The position numbers and the translations under genes were made by a program. Positions 36,983 through 45,268 of a stretch of DNA of 56,921 nucleotides are shown here, piece after piece. The notes below the pieces were generated by a model. That model was given only the letters and a program-made list of their open reading frames with translations. It had not been told where the DNA came from and ran no database searches. The DNA lies in the NCBI GenBank assembly GCA_947466085.1, contig CANIEC010000009.1, positions 1 through 56,921 of the forward strand. Reading direction: 5' to 3'. This stretch comes from Rhodospirillales bacterium (GTDB taxonomy: Bacteria > Pseudomonadota > Alphaproteobacteria > Reyranellales > Reyranellaceae). Every line of letters begins with the position of its first letter. Positions within the stretch are counted from its first letter, which is position 1.

Positions 36983-39271
36983 ATGCCGCGTGTACGGGCA
37001 TTGGCTTACGGAAGGACCTGGATCGTGAACGCTCTTCGCACGCTTGCTTTGGCGTTGACGCTTGCCCTGGGGATGGGCGTTCCGGCGCAGGCTCAGACGC
37101 CGGCCTCTCCGCCCGCCGGGCTCTCGCAGCAGCAGTTCGACTCTCTGGTCGACGCGATCAGCAATTCCGTTTCCGAGAAGCTGAAGGCTGAAGGAGCGCC
37201 TGCGCCGGCCGCCGCGCCTGCTCCGGCCCCCGCCGCAGCCGAATCGAAGTCGAAATCCAAGGCGCCGCCGCCCAAGATCGTAAGGGTGGAACCGAAGACG
37301 GGGCCCGATCCGTTCGCCGCCTTCATCGATGGCACGGTGAAGGTCGCTAAAGCGATTCCCTTGCTCGGCACCGAACTCGCACGCATTGCGGGCCTTCTCG
37401 ACGAGAAGCCGGCGGGTGGACGGGGCGCGTCGGCCTTCCTGCTGCTTCTCTGCGCCGTGGGCGTGGTCGCTGTCGCAGCCGAAGCCATCCTGCGTCTCCT
37501 GCTTCACAGGTTCAGGGCGCGGTTGGCGGCGAGCGCCGGGCCCGAAGGCGGCGTGCGGTCGATTGCCCACCTTGCGGGTCTCGCCCTCCTGGACGGGGCG
37601 GGCGTGCTGGCTGTCTGGCTGATCTGCAATGCGGCCACCGGCGCCTGGTTCACGGGGGCGACAGGACAGGACAGGTTGGCTGCCGCCGTGCTCGCCGGCA
37701 TCTTCTCCTGGCGGCTCTACATGCTGCTGTTCCGCGTCGTCCTGCAGCCCGAACTGGTGAGCGCGCGCCTCTGCGCGGTCGATGATCGTGAGGCAAAGAC
37801 CATGTACCTGCGGATCTCCGTGGTGATGCTGGTCATCGTCCTCATGCGCATCCTTGGCCAGATCCTGATCGCCATTCGTACCCCCGTGGATGTAATCGCC
37901 GCCTTCCAGGTCCTGGGCGGCCTTCTCTACCTCGCGACGTTCCTGTGGCTGACCTACAGGTCGCGTGTCGCCGCCCAGCAATGGTTCGGCGGGTTGGGCG
38001 AGCTCGCGCCGGTGATCGGCGGCCTGGGGCGTCGGTGGATCCCCATAGCGCCCTTGTTCTTCATCGCCCTGGGCGTGACGCTCGTCTATGGAGCCGTCTC
38101 CGGGGTCGTGCCTGTCGGATCGGCCATGGTTCTGACGCTTAACCTTGTGGTTGGTGTCCTGATCTTCGAGACGCTGATGCAGGCCTTCGTCCGGCGCCTC
38201 GATTCCAAGCTCGCTGGCCGCACGCCGGCCAGCTCGACGCCGAAGCTGCCGGATGTCGTGGCGCGTTGCATCCGAGTCGCGGTTCTGATCGGCGTCGCGG
38301 TTCTGATCGCCGAAAGCTGGGTCGTGAACGTGCTCGGCCTCGTGAATGACAGCGAATGGGAGCAGCTGACGAGTTCCTCGCGGACGGCTGGCGTCACGCT
38401 GTTCGTGGCCTTCGTCGCGTGGGAGCTCTTCAAGTACATGACCGACCCCTATATGGGGCCTAAGACCAAAGATGCCGCCCAGGCGATTGCCGACGGCGAT
38501 GCGGCCGCCGGGCCGGCCTCACGGCTCAGCACCATGATGCCGCTGATGCGGCGCACCGCGGCCGCGCTGATCATTCTAGTGGCCGTGATGGTCGCGCTGC
38601 AGGATTTCGGCATCAACATCACGCCCCTGATCGCCGGCGCCTCGGTCTTCGGCATCGCGATCTCGTTCGGCAGCCAGACTCTGGTGAAGGACATCGTGTC
38701 GGGCCTGTTCTACCTGTCCGACGATGCATTCCGGGTCGGCGAGTACATCGACTGCGGCAAGGCCAAAGGCACGGTCGAGGGCTTCACCCTGCGCTCGATC
38801 AAGCTGCGCCACCAGAACGGTCAGGTGCACACGATCCCGTTCGGCCAGCTCGGCCAGATCACGAACTTCAGCCGCGACTGGATCACGACGAAGTTCAACC
38901 TGCGCTTTGCCCGCGATACCGACATCGAGAAGCTGCGCAAGGCGTCGAAGAAGATTGGCGCCGACATGATGGAGATGCCGGCCCTCGCCGACCAGATCCT
39001 GGCGCCGTTCAAGATGCAGGGTGTCGCCGACATCACGGGCAATGCCATCCTGGTGCGGTTCAAGTTCACGGCCAAGCCAGGCAATCCCGCGGCGATCCAG
39101 CGCGAGGCCATGAAGCGCATGTTCAGCACCTTCCCGGCGCTCGGCTTCGAGTTCGCGAAGGATGGTGCCAATGTCGTCGTGCACACTGGGCCGGCGTCCA
39201 GCGACCCGGCATCGGAGGCGCTGCCGCCCGTACCGACGCCCGCGAATGTGCCTGCGGCGGCGGCAGGCTGA
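36983..39271 (+). CDS. Large MscS-family mechanosensitive channel
   Basis: This 762-residue protein has a signal-like N-terminus (hydrophobic LRTLALALTLALGMG, then VPAQAQ), an Ala/Pro-rich region to about residue 95, and about ten membrane helices. The MscS pore and beta domain follow in the C-terminal third: ITPLIAGASVFGIAISFGSQ, FLSDDAFRVGEYI-type lead-in (YLSDDAFRVGEYIDCG), and IPFGQLGQITNFSRDW. It would open under membrane tension to release solutes. ATG 36983 has an AGGAAGGAG site; a GTG at 37025 is the alternative. It is an MscK/YbdG-sized member, not minimal MscS. Confidence 0.9.
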   Translation: MPRVRALAYGRTWIVNALRTLALALTLALGMGVPAQAQTPASPPAGLSQQQFDSLVDAISNSVSEKLKAEGAPAPAAAPAPAPAAAESKSKSKAPPPKIVRVEPKTGPDPFAAFIDGTVKVAKAIPLLGTELARIAGLLDEKPAGGRGASAFLLLLCAVGVVAVAAEAILRLLLHRFRARLAASAGPEGGVRSIAHLAGLALLDGAGVLAVWLICNAATGAWFTGATGQDRLAAAVLAGIFSWRLYMLLFRVVLQPELVSARLCAVDDREAKTMYLRISVVMLVIVLMRILGQILIAIRTPVDVIAAFQVLGGLLYLATFLWLTYRSRVAAQQWFGGLGELAPVIGGLGRRWIPIAPLFFIALGVTLVYGAVSGVVPVGSAMVLTLNLVVGVLIFETLMQAFVRRLDSKLAGRTPASSTPKLPDVVARCIRVAVLIGVAVLIAESWVVNVLGLVNDSEWEQLTSSSRTAGVTLFVAFVAWELFKYMTDPYMGPKTKDAAQAIADGDAAAGPASRLSTMMPLMRRTAAALIILVAVMVALQDFGINITPLIAGASVFGIAISFGSQTLVKDIVSGLFYLSDDAFRVGEYIDCGKAKGTVEGFTLRSIKLRHQNGQVHTIPFGQLGQITNFSRDWITTKFNLRFARDTDIEKLRKASKKIGADMMEMPALADQILAPFKMQGVADITGNAILVRFKFTAKPGNPAAIQREAMKRMFSTFPALGFEFAKDGANVVVHTGPASSDPASEALPPVPTPANVPAAAAG

Positions 39272-39376
39272 CACGGTCGATTAATCCGCCGCCGCTCCTG
39301 ACAATCCTGGGCTGTCGCCCCATATGCGAAGGGGCGGCTGCGCAGCGTCCCGCGAGGTCTTGCGCCAGGAGGGATC

Positions 39377-39652
39377 ATGTCCACGCGCACGACGCTTACG
39401 TCCGTAACGTTCACCCATCCGTTCACGCTCTCGGCGGTGGATGGGCCACAGCCTGCCGGCACCTACCGTGTCGTGACCGAGGAGGAACCCCTCGAGGGGG
39501 TGAGCTTCGGGGCTTACCTGCGGACGGCGACCCTGCTGCACCTTCCAGCGGCCCCGGCGCCCGGCCAGACTCGTCAGGTCGTGCCGATCGACCCCGACGA
39601 ACTGTCCGCCTTGCTGGCCGTCGACAAGGACCAGGCCGCCTTGGGAGTGTAA
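39377..39652 (+). CDS. Hypothetical protein, 91 residues
   Basis: This small acidic protein has no signal peptide or membrane segment and no recognised family. It begins MSTRTTLTSVTFTHPFTLSA and includes the phrase PAGTYRVVTEEEPLEGV. An AGGAGGG site precedes ATG 39377, which supports expression. A short beta-rich fold is likely. It lies between the MscS-type channel and a YqhA-type gene on the same strand. Confidence 0.7.
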   Translation: MSTRTTLTSVTFTHPFTLSAVDGPQPAGTYRVVTEEEPLEGVSFGAYLRTATLLHLPAAPAPGQTRQVVPIDPDELSALLAVDKDQAALGV

Positions 39653-39722
39653 CCGCACACCGGTTGCAAGCGGCGGCGGGATAGGGCAAATGCCCGCTCC
39701 CGACACTCCGAAGAGGGCTCCC

Positions 39723-40289
39723 ATGGCGACCGAAGAAGCGCGTTCCGAACCCGTACGTGACCCCCGCAGCATGCGGCCGATCCCCCGGTTCATCTTCGCG
39801 TCACGATGGCTCCAGCTTCCGCTCTATCTCGGCCTGATCGTGGCGCAGGTCGTCTATGTCTTCCTGTTCCTTAAGGAACTCCTGCACCTCGTCGTCGAAA
39901 GCCCGAGCGTGACCGAACTGCAGGCCATGTTGATCGTCCTGGGCCTGATCGACGTGGTCATGATCTCCAACCTGCTGATCATGGTCATCGTGGGCGGCTA
40001 CGAGACCTTCGTGTCTCGCATGGAATTGAACCGCCATCCCGACCAGCCGGAATGGCTGAGCCACGTCAATGCGAGCGTCCTCAAGATCAAGCTGGCGATG
40101 GCGATCATCGGAATCTCGTCGATCCACCTGCTGCGGACGTTCATCGAGGCCGGCAGCCTCGGCAAGCCGGATGCCGCCTATACCGAAGCCGCCATCATGT
40201 GGCAGTCGATCATCCACGCCCTGTTCATCCTGTCGGCAGTGGGCATCGCCATCGTCGACCGTATCTCCCAGCCGCCCGGGCATCGCTGA
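39723..40289 (+). CDS. UPF0114 (YqhA-like) membrane protein
   Basis: This protein (188 residues from ATG 39723) has a short basic N-terminus then four membrane segments. It matches YqhA/UPF0114 in FIFASRWLQLPLYLGL, GLIDVVMISNLLIMVIVGGYE and the late HLLRTF helix. Function is unknown. ATG 39723 is preferred because AGAGGG lies five bases upstream; ATG 39690 adds 11 residues and has a weaker site. A hairpin follows. Confidence 0.85.
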   Translation: MATEEARSEPVRDPRSMRPIPRFIFASRWLQLPLYLGLIVAQVVYVFLFLKELLHLVVESPSVTELQAMLIVLGLIDVVMISNLLIMVIVGGYETFVSRMELNRHPDQPEWLSHVNASVLKIKLAMAIIGISSIHLLRTFIEAGSLGKPDAAYTEAAIMWQSIIHALFILSAVGIAIVDRISQPPGHR

Positions 40290-40316
40290 ACAGCCGGGGC
40301 AGGTCCGGAAACTCCT

Positions 40317-40345
40317 CCTCCCGCCGACGGGATGCCGGCGGGAGG
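40317..40345. terminator. Stem-loop between convergent yqhA-like and ggt genes
   Basis: CCTCCCGCCG (40317-40326) pairs with CGGCGGGAGG (40336-40345) around a nine-base loop. It lies between two convergent stop codons, so it can serve both strands, but neither side has a clear T-run. Termination is therefore inferred from position. Confidence 0.5.
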
Positions 40346-40356
40346 GAGGACGGGGA

Positions 40357-41913
40357 CTACTGCGCCGCGCCGCCCGCCCAGGGCGACATGACCTCGTTCA
40401 TGCCGGTGAGTTCGCCCGTCCTGGGATCGCGCACGATGCAGGACGGGTTGGCGAAGCCCAGCGGCGAGACCGGATTGTCGACCTCGACCATCGGCAGCCT
40501 GGCCGCGATCGCCTTCTTCACGTCGTCGGGCAGGTCGCGATTCACCCGGATCGGTCCGACGCCGGAAATGTCTACCCGCGGCTGATGGAAGGCCGCTTCG
40601 ACGTCCATCCCGCGGTCGATCATCATCAGCGAGAGCTGGGACACGGCCGGCACGATGCGCCGCCCGCCCGACGCACCGATGCAGAACCAGGGCTGGCCGT
40701 CCTTCACCACGACGACCGGGCAGATGTTGCAAAGCGGCTTCTTGCCCGGCGCGATCGAGTTCGGCCGGTTGGGCTCGGGATCGAACCACAGCATGCCGTT
40801 GTTCATGGTGATGCCGGTCTTGGGCAGCATCACGCAGGAGCCGAACAGGCTCATCAGGGTCTGGGTCAGCGCCACCATGTTGCCTTCGGAATCGGCGGCA
40901 CAGAAATGCGTGGTGCAGGTGTCGGTCGGCTTGTCGCCCAAGGTCTTCAGCCGCTCGTCGTAGGCCTTGTGCATGCCCTCGGCGATGGCCGCGAAGAACT
41001 CGGCGCCGGGCGCGCCCTTGCCCCTGGTGGCGGCGCCCGCAAGTTCGATGGCGCGGCGCAGGGTCGGACCGGCGGTGAGGCCGCCTGCGACGTTGATGGT
41101 GGCGCCGTTGTGCTCGAAGGCGAGGGGGTCGACGATCCTGGCCTCGTAGCTCGCGAGATCCTCGTAGGAGATGGCCGAGCCGCCGGCCTGCAGGTCGGCG
41201 GCGATGTCGCGCGCGAGCGCGCCTTCGTAGTATTCGCGCGGGCCGTCTTCGGCTAGGCGTCGCATTGTTTCGCCGAGGTTGCCGAGCTTGATGTAGCGCC
41301 GGGTGCCGGCCCAGTCGCTCGCCGGCACACGGCCGTCGTCGCACAGGTAGCTGGCCTTGGAGGCGGGGTACTTCTCGAGATGCCTCGCGCCGTTGGCGAT
41401 CATCACCTGCATGTACCAGTCGAGTTCCATGCCGCGCTGGGCAAGCTCGACCCCGGGCTGGAGCACGTCCTTCCAGGCGACCGTGCCGAAGCGTTCCAGC
41501 GCCTTGGCGAGGCCCGCGACCATGCCGGGCACAGCGATCGAGTGGTAGCCGACCTCGTTGCGCTGTTCCTTGATGTCGGGCCAGGCAAAGGGATTGGCCG
41601 GGCCGGGGCCTACGATCTCGTAGACCGACGGATCGAGCTTCTTCGCGGAGACCGGACCGTAGTCGACGGTCCAGGCGCGGCCCTCCTTGGCGCTCCAGAT
41701 GGTCATGAAGCCGACGCCGCCGATACCGCTCATCCAGGGTTCGAGGGCGCCGATGGCCATGCCGGTGGCGACCGCCGCGTCGATGGCGTTGCCGCCCTTG
41801 CGCAGGATCGAGGCGCCGACTTCAGCCGCCTTCACGTTCTGGGCGACGACCACCCCCCTGCCGCGAACCGCATGCTTGGTGAATTTCAGTTGCCGTGTCA
41901 GCGATTCGCTCAT
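40357..41913 (-). CDS. ggt: Gamma-glutamyltransferase family enzyme (probably cytoplasmic)
   Basis: This 518-residue N-terminal-nucleophile enzyme transfers or hydrolyses gamma-glutamyl groups after self-cleavage. The cleavage site and nucleophile is Thr334 in CTTHFCAADSEGN. The N-terminal landmark GGNAIDAAVAT (around residue 40) and the C-terminal GGPSG-like GASGGRRIV are present. No signal peptide is seen, unlike periplasmic E. coli Ggt, so it probably acts in the cytoplasm; some such members act on other gamma-glutamyl or acyl amides. It is divergent from the ECF sigma gene with an 89-base gap. Confidence 0.9.
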   Translation of the reverse strand: MSESLTRQLKFTKHAVRGRGVVVAQNVKAAEVGASILRKGGNAIDAAVATGMAIGALEPWMSGIGGVGFMTIWSAKEGRAWTVDYGPVSAKKLDPSVYEIVGPGPANPFAWPDIKEQRNEVGYHSIAVPGMVAGLAKALERFGTVAWKDVLQPGVELAQRGMELDWYMQVMIANGARHLEKYPASKASYLCDDGRVPASDWAGTRRYIKLGNLGETMRRLAEDGPREYYEGALARDIAADLQAGGSAISYEDLASYEARIVDPLAFEHNGATINVAGGLTAGPTLRRAIELAGAATRGKGAPGAEFFAAIAEGMHKAYDERLKTLGDKPTDTCTTHFCAADSEGNMVALTQTLMSLFGSCVMLPKTGITMNNGMLWFDPEPNRPNSIAPGKKPLCNICPVVVVKDGQPWFCIGASGGRRIVPAVSQLSLMMIDRGMDVEAAFHQPRVDISGVGPIRVNRDLPDDVKKAIAARLPMVEVDNPVSPLGFANPSCIVRDPRTGELTGMNEVMSPWAGGAAQ

Positions 41914-42002
41914 CGATGCTCCTCAAATGCTAGGAGAACTGTAGCGGGGCCTCATTTGGCCACAAAGCCTGTTAAACTGCAGGGCGGACCGGCGGAAAGA
42001 TC

Positions 42003-42566
42003 GTGGGCGTGGCTGAACTGAACCTGATCGATCTGCGGGCGCTCACCAGAGGCGACAAGCGCACATGGGATGCGTTCGTGATCGCCGCCGCGCCCTTGAT
42101 CAATGCCGTCGTCCGCCGGACCCTCAGCGCCTACCGGCTGAGCGAAGAGGATGTCATGGACGCCGCGCAGGACGTGTTCGTCCGCCTGTGCGCCCGGGAT
42201 TTCAGGCTGTTGAAAACATACGATCCGGCCCGCGCCGGCCTGCCGACCTGGATCTCCGTTGTTTCGCGATCCTGCGCCATCGACCATCTGCGGCGCAGGC
42301 GCCAGGCCACCGAGCCGATCGATGACGTCCCGGAGGCTTTTCTGGGGGTCGAGGATCGCCATGTGGAAAAACTCAGGATCCCCGATGGCCTCCTGACGGC
42401 CCGTCAGGTTCTTGTCCTGAAGTACCTCTACGACGAGGAGCGCGATGTCATGGAAGTTGCACGGCTGCTGTCCGTCGATGCGCAGACCATCCGGAGCACC
42501 CATCACAAGGCTTTGCTGAGGCTGCGTGCACATTTCCGGGAGGAAGGTCCCGGCGGCAGGGGATGA
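42003..42566 (+). CDS. ECF-type RNA polymerase sigma factor
   Basis: This 187-residue sigma-70 family protein has region 2 (SEEDVMDAAQDVFVRLCAR to TWISVVSRSCAIDHLRRRR) and region 4 (LTARQVLVLKYLYDEERDVMEVARLL, helix-turn-helix ending in KALLRLRAHF). The start is GTG 42003 after a GGAAAG site; GTG 42009 is the alternative. It heads a five-gene operon, 38 bases before an anti-sigma-like gene. No clear GGAAC-type self-promoter was seen in the upstream gap. Confidence 0.9.
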   Translation: MGVAELNLIDLRALTRGDKRTWDAFVIAAAPLINAVVRRTLSAYRLSEEDVMDAAQDVFVRLCARDFRLLKTYDPARAGLPTWISVVSRSCAIDHLRRRRQATEPIDDVPEAFLGVEDRHVEKLRIPDGLLTARQVLVLKYLYDEERDVMEVARLLSVDAQTIRSTHHKALLRLRAHFREEGPGGRG

Positions 42567-42604
42567 AGCGCCATGTATTGGCGTAGTATGAGCAGGAGCG
42601 ACCT

Positions 42605-43129
42605 ATGAACACCCAGCGGACCCCGAGGAGCGACAAGGAGCTGTGGCGGAGCCTCGCCAGCCCGCCCGCCGTCGTCCCTGCCGCGGTGAGCGAAATGGAG
42701 CTCGCCGCCTGGCTCGAAGGCCGTCTGACCGAGGAGGCAGCCGGGCCGGTCGAGGCGGCTGTGGCGGCGGACCCGGCGTTGCGGCGTGCTGCACTCGACC
42801 TTGCAGATATTCTGGGCAAGCCCCTGCCGGCCGCGCCCGAGCGCATGGTCGTGCGGGCCCGCGCGCTGGTCGGCTTCGAGGCCGACCGCAAGATCGCGTC
42901 GGGCCGCCTCTTCAGCAGATGGCTGTTCGGACGTTCGCGTCATGCCCTTCAGCAGGGCGTCATGGCGGTGGTGGCCGTGGTGATCGCGACCGGCGGCTTC
43001 ATGGTGGGAGGCGGCCTGAGCGAATCCCTCGCCCGGCAGCGCGAGGGCTATTCGGCGACCGAGACCGCAGGCACGACAAGCACTGCCTCGAACGAGTTCA
43101 GCGAGTTCTTCGCCGGCGACGGCATCTGA
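42605..43129 (+). CDS. Anti-sigma-factor-like single-pass membrane protein
   Basis: This 174-residue protein has an N-terminal cytoplasmic part with MELAAWLEGRLTEEAAGPVEAAVAADPALR, the helix pattern of anti-sigma domains (shown in part: AAWLEGRLTEEA). One membrane segment lies near residues 118-140 (VMAVVAVVIATGGFMVGGG). The periplasmic Ser/Thr-rich tail is short. It lacks the His/Cys zinc ligands of classic ASD anti-sigma factors. With the ECF gene just upstream and a periplasmic sensor-like gene one base downstream, it most likely holds the sigma factor at the membrane. Confidence 0.75.
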   Translation: MNTQRTPRSDKELWRSLASPPAVVPAAVSEMELAAWLEGRLTEEAAGPVEAAVAADPALRRAALDLADILGKPLPAAPERMVVRARALVGFEADRKIASGRLFSRWLFGRSRHALQQGVMAVVAVVIATGGFMVGGGLSESLARQREGYSATETAGTTSTASNEFSEFFAGDGI

Positions 43130-43130
43130 C

Positions 43131-43685
43131 ATGACCTCGCGCCTGATCCAGATCCTGCTCGGCCTCTCGCTGCTGTTGAACACGTTCGTCCTGGCGGGCT
43201 TCATCTACCGCAGCTGGATCGCGCCGCCGTTCGACATGCACGGGATGCCGCCACCGCCGCACGGAACGCCCGGCCTGCCGGGGCAACCTGGCGGTCCGCG
43301 CCTCAATCCCGTGGAGATGGTGGTGCGTGATCTCGATCTCGATGCCGAGCAGCGCAAGGTCATGCAGGACCTGTTCGATCAGTATGCGAAGGAGCGACGT
43401 GAGCGCCTGCAGGCGATTGCCCGCCTGCGCGAGCAAACAAGCATGGAGATTTCCCGCACGCCCCGCGACATGGCGAAGATCGACGCCCTCGTCGATCAGG
43501 TCAGTCAATTGCGCGCCGAGCAGCAGAAGGAAACGCTGCGGACGTTGATCCAGCTCGAGCCCAGTCTGCGGCCCGGCCAGCGCGAAAGCCTGCAGAGGGT
43601 GCTGATCGACCGTGTCGCTTCGCCACTGCCGCCGCCGCCACCTCGTCCGCCGGGCGGAGGCCCGCCGCGTCCGCCGCCGCAATAG
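43131..43685 (+). CDS. CpxP/Spy-like periplasmic protein with polyproline tail
   Basis: This 184-residue protein has an N-terminal membrane anchor or signal (LIQILLGLSLLLNTFVLAGF). After a Met/Pro/His/Gly-rich stretch (residues 30-55) comes a helical core with DLDLDAEQRKVMQDLFDQYAKERRERL and RAEQQKETLRTLI, the LTxxQ-type pattern of heavy-metal-resistance/CpxP proteins. The tail is PLPPPPPRPPGGGPPRPPP. It would act in the periplasm as a metal or misfolding sensor or chaperone tied to the sigma pair. It lies one base after the anti-sigma-like gene. Confidence 0.75.
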   Translation: MTSRLIQILLGLSLLLNTFVLAGFIYRSWIAPPFDMHGMPPPPHGTPGLPGQPGGPRLNPVEMVVRDLDLDAEQRKVMQDLFDQYAKERRERLQAIARLREQTSMEISRTPRDMAKIDALVDQVSQLRAEQQKETLRTLIQLEPSLRPGQRESLQRVLIDRVASPLPPPPPRPPGGGPPRPPPQ

Positions 43686-43695
43686 GAGGCCTGTC

Positions 43696-45258
43696 ATGAG
43701 CACACGCCTGGGGCGTCGCGGTTTCGTGGGAGGCGCCGCGGCCTTGTCCGCCGGTCTCTCCACCGGTCTTTGGTCGGTCGCGCCGGCGCGCGCGGCCACG
43801 GCGATGGGCTTCGACGACGCGCGGCATCTCCTGTCGCGCACCTCGTTCGGCGGGACGCGGGCCGAAATCCACGCACTCGAAGCGCTCGACTACACCGCTG
43901 CCGTCGATCGCCTGCTCGCCAACCCGCGCCGGGAGGCGATGACCCACGCTCCCGACTGGATCGGCATGGGGCCGGCCGAACTGCAGCAGCGCCAGAAGGC
44001 CGCCGAAGCCCAGCGCAAGCAGGGGGTCGATGGCAAGAAGCTGGAGGTCATGCTGCCGGTCCGGGAGCAGGGCCGCGAGTTGAGGAACTGGTGGGTCGAG
44101 GAGATGATCGCGACCGACCAGCCGCTGGTCGAGCGCATGACCCTGTTCTGGCACGGCCACTTCACCTCCTCGTTGGCGAAGGTGCACTATCCGTCGTCTC
44201 TGTTCCGCCAGAACGCGCTCTTCCGGCGCGAGGCGCTGGGCAACTACGCGAGCCTGCTGCGGGCCGTCGCGCGCGATCCAGCAATGCTGATCTATCTCGA
44301 CGGCAGGGGATCTGTGGCGCGCCAGCCCAACGAGAACTTCGCTCGCGAACTGCTCGAGCTCTTCACCCTGGGTGAAGGCCAGTACAGTGAAGCCGACATC
44401 AAGGCGGCGGCGCGTGCCTTCACCGGCTGGAGCATCGACCGCGAGTCGGGGCAGTTCGTCGAGCATCCGGGCCGGCACGACGATGGCCAGAAGACCTTCC
44501 TCGGCAAGTCCGGCCGCTTCGGCGGCGACGAGATCCTGACGATCTTGCTGGCCCAGCCGCGCACGGCCGAGATGATCGTCGAGAAGCTGTGGCGCGAGTT
44601 CGTGTCGCTGAAGCCCGATTCCGCCGAAGTGACGCGCCTGGCGGTCGGATTCCGCCAGAGCGGCTACGAGATCAGGCCGCTGATGCGGGCGCTCTTCCTG
44701 TCGACGGCCTTCCGCGACCCCGCCAACCGGGGCGCCCTCATAAAGTCGCCGGTCGACCTCATCGTCGGCTCGGTCCGAGTGCTCGGCCTTCCGGTACCGG
44801 AAAAGACGGGGCTGGTCCGCATGCTGCAGGGCCTGGGGCAGGTGCCGTTCGATCCGCCGAACGTGAAGGGGTGGGCCGGCGGCGAAAGCTGGATCTCGAC
44901 CTACACGCTGCTGCTGCGCCAGCAGTTCCTGAGGCGCATGATCGAGGCGACCACTGTGGCGCCGATGGACGGCGGCATGCGGATGGCCGATCGCCCCGAC
45001 CGGCGCGCCGACCGCCGCGAGCAGCTTCCCGCCGCGGAAACCATGCAGATGATGGATTCGCCGCGTCCGGTCGAAGGCCGCAGCCTGCGCAATGCCGGCA
45101 ACGAGGTGCGACTTGGCCCGACCCTGGCCGGTGTCGACAGCGCCGTGCTGCTGCGCACGTTACTGCCGCGTCAGCCGGTCGATGGCGTCGATGCCAGCGG
45201 AACAGCGGGCGCGATCGTGGCCGCTTCGCTGCTCGACACGGCCTACCAGTTGAAGTGA
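43696..45258 (+). CDS. DUF1800 family protein, Tat-exported
   Basis: This 520-residue protein has a Tat signal (LGRRGFVGG with the Arg pair at 7-8, hydrophobic stretch, ARAATA cleavage). It matches DUF1800 in ARHLLSRTSFGGTRAEIH, the heme-peroxidase-unrelated WHGHFTSS, and the conserved PNENFARELLELFTLGEG and FTGWSIDRESGQF. Homologues pair with DUF1501 genes, as here. The biochemical role is unknown. ATG 43696 follows AGGAGG. The folded export route suggests a cofactor or tight folding in the cytoplasm. Confidence 0.88.
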   Translation: MSTRLGRRGFVGGAAALSAGLSTGLWSVAPARAATAMGFDDARHLLSRTSFGGTRAEIHALEALDYTAAVDRLLANPRREAMTHAPDWIGMGPAELQQRQKAAEAQRKQGVDGKKLEVMLPVREQGRELRNWWVEEMIATDQPLVERMTLFWHGHFTSSLAKVHYPSSLFRQNALFRREALGNYASLLRAVARDPAMLIYLDGRGSVARQPNENFARELLELFTLGEGQYSEADIKAAARAFTGWSIDRESGQFVEHPGRHDDGQKTFLGKSGRFGGDEILTILLAQPRTAEMIVEKLWREFVSLKPDSAEVTRLAVGFRQSGYEIRPLMRALFLSTAFRDPANRGALIKSPVDLIVGSVRVLGLPVPEKTGLVRMLQGLGQVPFDPPNVKGWAGGESWISTYTLLLRQQFLRRMIEATTVAPMDGGMRMADRPDRRADRREQLPAAETMQMMDSPRPVEGRSLRNAGNEVRLGPTLAGVDSAVLLRTLLPRQPVDGVDASGTAGAIVAASLLDTAYQLK

Positions 45259-45268
45259 GGAGAGTGCC

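Noticed and set aside
41914-42002. A self-regulated ECF promoter before the sigma gene
   Set aside because: No GGAAC-type -35 with a suitable -10 is visible; only a short GGCC inverted repeat of doubtful meaning was seen.
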